A DNA stretch of 9,071 nt from an uncultured Kouleothrix sp. (GTDB lineage Bacteria; Chloroflexota; Chloroflexia; Chloroflexales; Roseiflexaceae), in the NCBI GenBank assembly GCA_937858455.1, contig CALLYN010000658.1, forward strand, positions 1 to 9,071, read 5' to 3'. Below, piece by piece: positions 5,611-9,071 of the stretch (positions are counted from its first letter, which is position 1; every line of letters starts with the position of its first letter). Below the pieces are notes generated by a model that was not told where the DNA came from, did not search any database, and worked only from the letters and a program-made list of their open reading frames with translations. A program made the position numbers and the translations under genes.

Positions 5611-6195
5611 CTATGCGTCGGAGGGAATGGCCTGCATCGGCCCCATGCGGTCGTAGCGCACATCGGCGTTGATCGTTTCGAGTATGCGCCAGGTGCCGGG
5701 GGTGCGCGGCAGGCACAGCACCGCCAGGCGGCCCTGGTTGGCCAGCCGCCGGGCCTCTTCGCCGTCGGAGAGCCAGATGCTGCCCATGTACGTGCGGCGC
5801 GGCGCTACTGGAATCGCGCAGTCGAGCAGCGCGCCTTCGAGCTCGCCGGTGGGCGCGCGGTGTGGCCGCAGCCGCAGCACGTGCGCGCGGATCGTCAGGC
5901 CGTTGCGCAGCAGCGTCAGGTCGTCGTGGACGCGCCGCCAGATCCGGCGGAATGCCAGCCCCAGCTGGATCGCGATCGGCAGCACCGGCAGGGCGCGCAC
6001 CAGCGGGCTGGCGCGCAGCAGGTACAGCGCGATCAGCACGCCCAGCGAGATCAGAATGATCGGGTGGAGGAACGTGCGCAGCGGCTGCTCAAAGGCGTAG
6101 TCGTTGAGCAGGTTGAGAATCACGCCCGGCGGGATGGGGCGCGGCGCGGGCTGCTCGAGGTATGCCGCGTCAACATGCTCGGAAACCCGTTGCAT
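5611..6195 (-). CDS. Two-helix membrane protein with C-terminal soluble domain, function unknown
   Basis: This is a 194-residue protein on the minus strand, ATG at 6195, stop TAG at 5613-5611. Residues 1-42 are polar with a Pro-rich patch. Two hydrophobic segments follow, about 44-60 and 66-81, then an Arg-rich stretch (FRRIWRR) that would hold the C-terminal 110 residues in the cytoplasm. The soluble part contains LLRNGLTIRAHVLRLRPH (95-112), GSIWLSDGEEARRLANQGRL (138-157) and AVLCLPRTPGTWRILE (158-173). This alternation of beta strands with a late P..PG turn faintly recalls DUF3592-type domains; that is only an impression and no function is proposed. A weak GAGAG site (6205-6201) lies 5 nt before ATG, and a good promoter lies at 6276-6248. 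The stop codon lies within the sequence that resembles the right module of element A, so the last residues may come from repeat insertion. Confidence 0.72.
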   Translation of the reverse strand: MQRVSEHVDAAYLEQPAPRPIPPGVILNLLNDYAFEQPLRTFLHPIILISLGVLIALYLLRASPLVRALPVLPIAIQLGLAFRRIWRRVHDDLTLLRNGLTIRAHVLRLRPHRAPTGELEGALLDCAIPVAPRRTYMGSIWLSDGEEARRLANQGRLAVLCLPRTPGTWRILETINADVRYDRMGPMQAIPSDA

Positions 6196-6247
6196 TGATG
6201 CTCTCGTACGAAGCTCGCCCTGCGGGCTTAATCATGCACTACGACGT

Positions 6248-6276
6248 ATTGTAGCGAAGTTGGGCCATGGCGGCAA
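6248..6276 (-). promoter_or_regulatory. Sigma70-type promoter for the 194-residue gene
   Basis: Read on the minus strand, TTGCCG (6276-6271) and TACAAT (6253-6248) are separated by exactly 17 bp. This is the best two-box promoter in the window. Transcription would start near 6241 and give a leader of about 45 nt that includes a small GCCC-GCA-GGGC hairpin (6227-6217) before the ATG at 6195. It shows that this gene can be expressed separately from the xseB operon upstream. Confidence 0.65.
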
Positions 6277-6320
6277 GGCGCGTTTTCGGCAATGCGCGGG
6301 TCTAGCGTTTCGGGCAGCCC

Positions 6321-8249
6321 TTAGCGGCTGACGAACAGGTACACCAGTAATGTCAGCAGCTGCAGCACCACGGGGATAAGGCCGCCGCCGATCAGCTGGG
6401 CGCCGCGCCAATCGTAAAGCTCGCCGCACAGCGCCGCGGCCAGCAGAAACGACCAGACGATTGCGCCGAGCCACAGCAGCACTGGCAGGAACGGCACGCC
6501 CAGCAGCACCAGCACCAGCGCGCCCACCTGCGGCAGCAGCCGCGGCAGCTGGCTGATCGGGTAGAGGTACAGCGCGCGATTCCCCTCTTCGCCGCCGCCG
6601 CTCATCTCGTCGATGGTCGTCAGCACAATACCAACCAGCGGCCACTCGACCAGGCCGAGCACAAACAGCACCACCACGCTGACGAGCAGCGTCGGGCCGG
6701 GCAGGACGCCCTGCTGGATGGCCCGGTCGAAGAGCAGCAGCAGCGCCGGCGGCAGCGCCAGGCAGGCCACGGTGCCGGCGAGGCCGAGCAGCCGCCGGGC
6801 GTCGATCCGCTTGGTGTCCGAGTTGTCGCGCGCCTCGGCCACGAGCTGGTCGATCGTTGCGCTCGAGCGGAAGCTCAACAGCAGCAGCCGCGAGCGCGCG
6901 TCGCTCTGAAGGATGGGCTGGTTGGCCTGCGGCTGGCCCTCCGACTGGCGTGTGACCTCGAGCACCACGCGTTGGAGCACCTGCTCGAAGTTCGCGAGCG
7001 CCGATGTCAGCAGCACGCCGGGGGTGGCGCTGCCCTCGTAGAGCAGGCTGCTGAGGCGCTTCGAGCTGGCCAGCCCGCGGCTGGCCTGGATGAGCACCAC
7101 GCGGCTTTGCTCGGAAAACTCGGTGACCTTGATCGCCTTGATCGCATTCCAGGGCACCACCTGCCACCTGCCGAAGTGTTTCACCGCCAGCCCATCGGCG
7201 CGCGCCTCGACCGCCGGCAGCAGGTTCCACACGCCGGCGATCAGCCAGCCGAGCAGCAGCAGCAGCACGTGCGCCGCCACCAGCAGCCACCAGTTGGCCG
7301 GCAGCTGGCGCAGGGCCAGCCGGTCGAACAGCGGCTGAGTTTGCAGGGCCGGGAAGGTGAGCGCCAGGAATTTAAGCCAGTACACCGCGTAGCGCAGCAG
7401 CAGCGCCAGCGCCAGCAGGCGGCCTGCCCAGATAAACACCAGCTGGATGCGGCGCGGGTAGGTGCCGCCGAGCGGGGCTTTCCCGGCGACGCTGGGCGGC
7501 GGCTCGGCCGCGAGCTGGCTGGCGTCTTCGGTTTTGCTGCGGCGGCTGAAGAACGAGGCTGGGCTCAGCACCAGCCGGAACAGCGGCGACGACGCTTCTT
7601 CCTGCAGCCGGGCCGGCTTGATATTGTCGAGCACCTTGGCGACGCGGTCGGTCTCGGCCAGCAGCGTCTTGATCAGCGCCTGGAAGTCGCTGATCGCCGA
7701 GGTGATCAGAAAGCTGCGGCGGAAGCCAAAGCGGTAGAGCAGGCTGTAGCAGCGGTGCCAGCCGGTCAGCTGCTGCGCGTCGGTTTCGGCCAGCAGCACG
7801 AAGCGCTCGGCGGCCACGTCTTCGGTCACTTTGATCGCGCGCACCGACTCCCAGGGGATGGGCAGCCAGCCGCCGGCGAACTCCACCAGCATGCCGCGCG
7901 GGCTGGTTCGCACGGTTGGCAGGCTATTGCGCAGCAGCAGCGCCAGCAGCAGCGCCAGCGCCAGCCAGCCCAGGGCGGGCAGCAGCGCGGGCGCGCCGAT
8001 CAGCACGCCGGCCAGCCCGAGCGAGGCCTCGCGGCGTGGTAGGGTCGTGCCGTTGCTGATGGCAAGCACCAGCTCGGGCAGGTAGGGCACGCGCCCAAGC
8101 AGCGAGGTGTCGATGCCGAGGGCGCTCCAGATCAGCAGCAGCAGGCCGCGGCCAAGCTGAAGCGCGGCGACGCCGACGGCCAGCGCGCTCAGGCTTTCGA
8201 ACAGCCAGATGATCCAGCGTGGGTAGCGGTGGATCTGCTCGGCAACCAT
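6321..8249 (-). CDS. Large membrane protein with duplicated TM plus PH-like module and polytopic C terminus
   Basis: This is a 642-residue protein, stop at 6321, no family name recognised. It starts at ATG 8249, 7 nt after GGGAGGA (8263-8257), which overlaps the end of xseB. The layout is two unequal repeats and a membrane tail. The first unit has hydrophobic segments near 13-45 and 76-107, then a soluble module at 108-203. The second has segments near 268-300 and 318-341, then a module at 342-434. The modules align without gaps over their first 36 residues with 16 identities: both have N.LP.V, G..V, W and PW, then end AIKVTE (138-143 and 372-377); later both have SLLY and L.TSA. An IPWESVRAIKV-type strand resembles bacterial PH domains (YdbS/YdbT-like), so a membrane-associated PH-like fold is inferred. 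The tail (485-640) has about four or five helices, perhaps Yip1-like. Residues 205-265 form a low-complexity linker. Translation is probably coupled to xseB. Confidence 0.78.
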   Translation of the reverse strand: MVAEQIHRYPRWIIWLFESLSALAVGVAALQLGRGLLLLIWSALGIDTSLLGRVPYLPELVLAISNGTTLPRREASLGLAGVLIGAPALLPALGWLALALLLALLLRNSLPTVRTSPRGMLVEFAGGWLPIPWESVRAIKVTEDVAAERFVLLAETDAQQLTGWHRCYSLLYRFGFRRSFLITSAISDFQALIKTLLAETDRVAKVLDNIKPARLQEEASSPLFRLVLSPASFFSRRSKTEDASQLAAEPPPSVAGKAPLGGTYPRRIQLVFIWAGRLLALALLLRYAVYWLKFLALTFPALQTQPLFDRLALRQLPANWWLLVAAHVLLLLLGWLIAGVWNLLPAVEARADGLAVKHFGRWQVVPWNAIKAIKVTEFSEQSRVVLIQASRGLASSKRLSSLLYEGSATPGVLLTSALANFEQVLQRVVLEVTRQSEGQPQANQPILQSDARSRLLLLSFRSSATIDQLVAEARDNSDTKRIDARRLLGLAGTVACLALPPALLLLFDRAIQQGVLPGPTLLVSVVVLFVLGLVEWPLVGIVLTTIDEMSGGGEEGNRALYLYPISQLPRLLPQVGALVLVLLGVPFLPVLLWLGAIVWSFLLAAALCGELYDWRGAQLIGGGLIPVVLQLLTLLVYLFVSR

Positions 8250-8252
8250 GGG

Positions 8253-8477
8253 CTAGTCCTCCCATGCCTCCCCGCGCGCTCCGCCGGCCTGAAGTTCCTG
8301 GATGCGCAGATCGGCGTCGTCGAGCAGGCGCTGGCAGGCCGCCGCCGTGGCGACGCCTTCTTCGTACAGCGCCAGCGCCTCGTCGAGCGGCAGCTCGCCG
8401 GCATCGAGCCGGGCGACAATCGCCTGCAAGCGGGCGTAGAGCGCCTCGTAGGTTGCCGGCTCGGTTGGTTTCGTCAT
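8253..8477 (-). CDS. xseB: Exodeoxyribonuclease VII small subunit
   Basis: This is a 74-residue protein, ATG at 8477, stop TAG at 8255-8253. It matches the family over its whole length: TYEALYARLQAIVARLDAGE (9-28) is the usual E.AL..LE.IV..LE.GE start, LPLDEALALYEEGV (29-42) is the hallmark LPL...L..YEEG turn, and ATAAACQRLLDDADLRIQEL (43-62) is the C..LL..AE.RI..L helix. XseB forms a helical hairpin that binds several copies to XseA, making exonuclease VII, which degrades single-stranded DNA from both ends to oligonucleotides during repair and recombination. GGAG sits about 4 nt before the ATG, closer than usual. The downstream 642-residue gene begins 3 nt after the stop. xseA lies upstream in the same direction, but across a 416-bp repeat-filled spacer, so xseB may need its own promoter; none was convincing. 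Confidence 0.93.
   Translation of the reverse strand: MTKPTEPATYEALYARLQAIVARLDAGELPLDEALALYEEGVATAAACQRLLDDADLRIQELQAGGARGEAWED
8257..8263 (-). promoter_or_regulatory. Ribosome-binding site inside the xseB 3' end
   Basis: GGGAGGA on the minus strand lies in the last sense codons of xseB, 7 nt before the ATG at 8249. The xseB stop codon falls inside the spacer. Ribosomes ending xseB would be placed at the next start, so translational coupling is likely. It also fixes the start of the 642-residue gene. Confidence 0.75.
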
Positions 8478-8566
8478 GCGACTCCCATATGCTTATAGAG
8501 CGATCAGATACAGGCTGTACCATCCACACCGATCGTTGGCGTAGGCACGATGATCATCTTGGAGAT

Positions 8567-8679
8567 TGTCTGAGAAGTAACCACCAAGACACGAAGACAC
8601 CAAGATCCAGTATGTCGTGTTGGTGCTTTTTCAGCGAATGAGCGCTTGGTGCCTTGGTGGTAAACTGGCTTTTCAAACA
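8567..8679. repeat. Element E: inverted-repeat element with ACCAAGAC period-8 arms
   Basis: The outer ends TGTCTGAGAAG (8567-8577) and the reverse complement of 8669-8679 (TGTTTGAAAAG) match at 9 of 11. Just inside, 8579-8596 matches the reverse complement of 8645-8662 at 15 of 18. The left arm is a tandem of three 8-mers: ACCAAGAC, ACGAAGAC, ACCAAGAT (8583-8606). The right arm has two inverted copies (8645-8660). From memory, CCACCAAGACACGAAG-type sequences recur in intergenic DNA of many environmental bacteria. It resembles a non-autonomous element rather than a coding region. Confidence 0.7.
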
Positions 8680-8788
8680 GCCTCTTAGAAGTTATTCACT
8701 TGCGTGACTCGGCTTCCTCACGGGAGGAGATTGAGCCTGCGGCAGCAGGTTACTTGTTGATCTTCTGAAAGATCGCTCTACTAGCGCC

Positions 8789-8844
8789 TGTCTGAAGAGG
8801 TGAGTATGCGGGACGTCGCCCCGCCAGACCACCCTTTTCAAACC
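8789..8844. repeat. Short inverted-repeat element with ends like element E
   Basis: TGTCTGAAGAGG (8789-8800) matches the reverse complement of 8833-8844 (GGTTTGAAAAGG) at 9 of 12. The right end CTTTTCAAAC (8834-8843) is an exact direct copy of 8669-8678 in element E. Inside is a 5-bp GC stem (8808-8812 with 8820-8824). At 56 bp it could be a shorter relative, or a deletion product, of the same element type. Confidence 0.45.
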
Positions 8845-8893
8845 GCTGCTCATACTGTATGCACGCGCGCAGCGCACTGCAATGGCCCAAAAG

Positions 8894-9071
8894 TCACGTT
8901 TCGGTGCGCGCAACGGCGGTGAACTCGCCGCCGCGCACGGTCACCCTCAGCTCGGCATCATCGGCGAGCTGGCCAGGATCGCTGACGATCTGGCCGCTGC
9001 CGGCCTGGCGCACCACCGCGTAGCCGCGGCCAAGCGTGGCGAGCGGGCTGAGCGCGGCCAGCTGCGCGCCG
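8894..9071 (-). CDS. xseA: Exodeoxyribonuclease VII large subunit, C-terminal end (partial)
   Basis: The last 58 codons of xseA run in from the right edge on the minus strand and stop at TGA 8896-8894. The visible start, AQLAALSPLATLGRGYAVV, is the very characteristic XseA C-terminal motif (L.ALSPL.TL.RGYA), followed by a small beta domain ending in VTVRGGEFTAVARTET, which matches the family pattern of a glycine turn and a strand near the end. XseA is the catalytic subunit of exonuclease VII; its OB-fold and nuclease core lie outside the window. The end seems intact. The xseB start is 416 bp downstream in the same direction, which supports the call, although the distance is much greater than usual for this pair. 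Confidence 0.92.
   Translation of the reverse strand, partial: GAQLAALSPLATLGRGYAVVRQAGSGQIVSDPGQLADDAELRVTVRGGEFTAVARTET

Larger units (their letters stand above)
8478..8893. other. 416-bp spacer between xseB and xseA, filled with repeat-like DNA
   Basis: No credible gene was found. A 73-codon minus-strand frame (8913-8692) covers the right part but overlaps the xseA 3' end and reads through repeat sequence. The spacer holds an inverted-repeat element with a period-8 motif (8567-8679), a second shorter element with similar ends (8789-8844), and two small hairpins: CCTGC-GGCA-GCAGG (8736-8749) and GATCTT-CTGA-AAGATC (8759-8774). The base composition is visibly less GC-rich than the genes on each side, consistent with acquired or degenerating sequence. 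Confidence 0.7.

Noticed and set aside
6972..8042. A 356-codon plus-strand frame opposite the 642-residue gene
   Set aside because: It is a Gln/Arg/His-rich shadow frame without motifs; the minus strand carries the duplicated module, membrane segments and a strong ribosome-binding site.
8583..8660. Possible CRISPR array, because of short regularly repeated words
   Set aside because: The unit is only eight bases with no spacers between copies, the copies are inverted across a loop, and no cas gene is present.
8692..8913. A 73-codon minus-strand frame between xseA and xseB
   Set aside because: It overlaps the xseA 3' end in another frame, has no ribosome-binding site that I can see, and its middle is the short inverted-repeat element.

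Overview
This window is high-GC chromosomal DNA with a mostly housekeeping gene set and unusually palindrome-rich spacers. Protein motifs, the gene mix and the style of the interspersed repeats suggest a filamentous member of the Chloroflexota (class Chloroflexia, Roseiflexus/Kouleothrix-like). That placement is an inference from style, not from a marker gene.

Layout, left to right. The plus strand opens with the 3' end of hisD (histidinol dehydrogenase, to 466). A 225-bp spacer follows, holding a 146-bp inverted-repeat element and an extended -10 promoter for yggT (692-958). Next come a fused membrane/spermidine-synthase-like protein (1137-2810), an AEC-family transporter (3003-3932), a secreted LPNTG-anchored surface protein (4031-4840) whose only cysteine and an AQYAIW motif suggest an internal thioester domain, and a small four-helix membrane protein (5108-5491). 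The plus-strand block ends at a 19-bp-arm hairpin between convergent genes. The rest is on the minus strand, here listed in transcription order: the 3' end of xseA (9071-8894), xseB (8477-8253), a 642-residue membrane protein with an internal duplication of a PH-like module (8249-6321), and a 194-residue membrane protein of unknown function (6195-5611) with its own good promoter.

The clearest operon is xseB plus the 642-residue gene. They are 3 nt apart, and the ribosome-binding site of the second lies in the last codons of the first. xseA points the same way but is separated from xseB by 416 bp of repeat-derived DNA, which is unusual for the two subunits of exodeoxyribonuclease VII. The plus-strand genes are separated by 98-267 bp spacers and look mostly like single-gene units with no shared pathway.

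The most distinctive signal is in the spacers. Those after hisD, yggT, the synthase-like gene, the LPNTG gene and the 127-residue gene each hold at least one long perfect or near-perfect hairpin, often with a three-base loop, and the xseA-xseB spacer holds two shorter inverted-repeat elements. Several of the hairpins share flanking modules although their stems differ in sequence, as expected of a modular palindromic repeat family (REP/MITE-like) whose stems change while staying self-complementary. No tRNA, rRNA, CRISPR array, transposase gene or prophage gene was seen.
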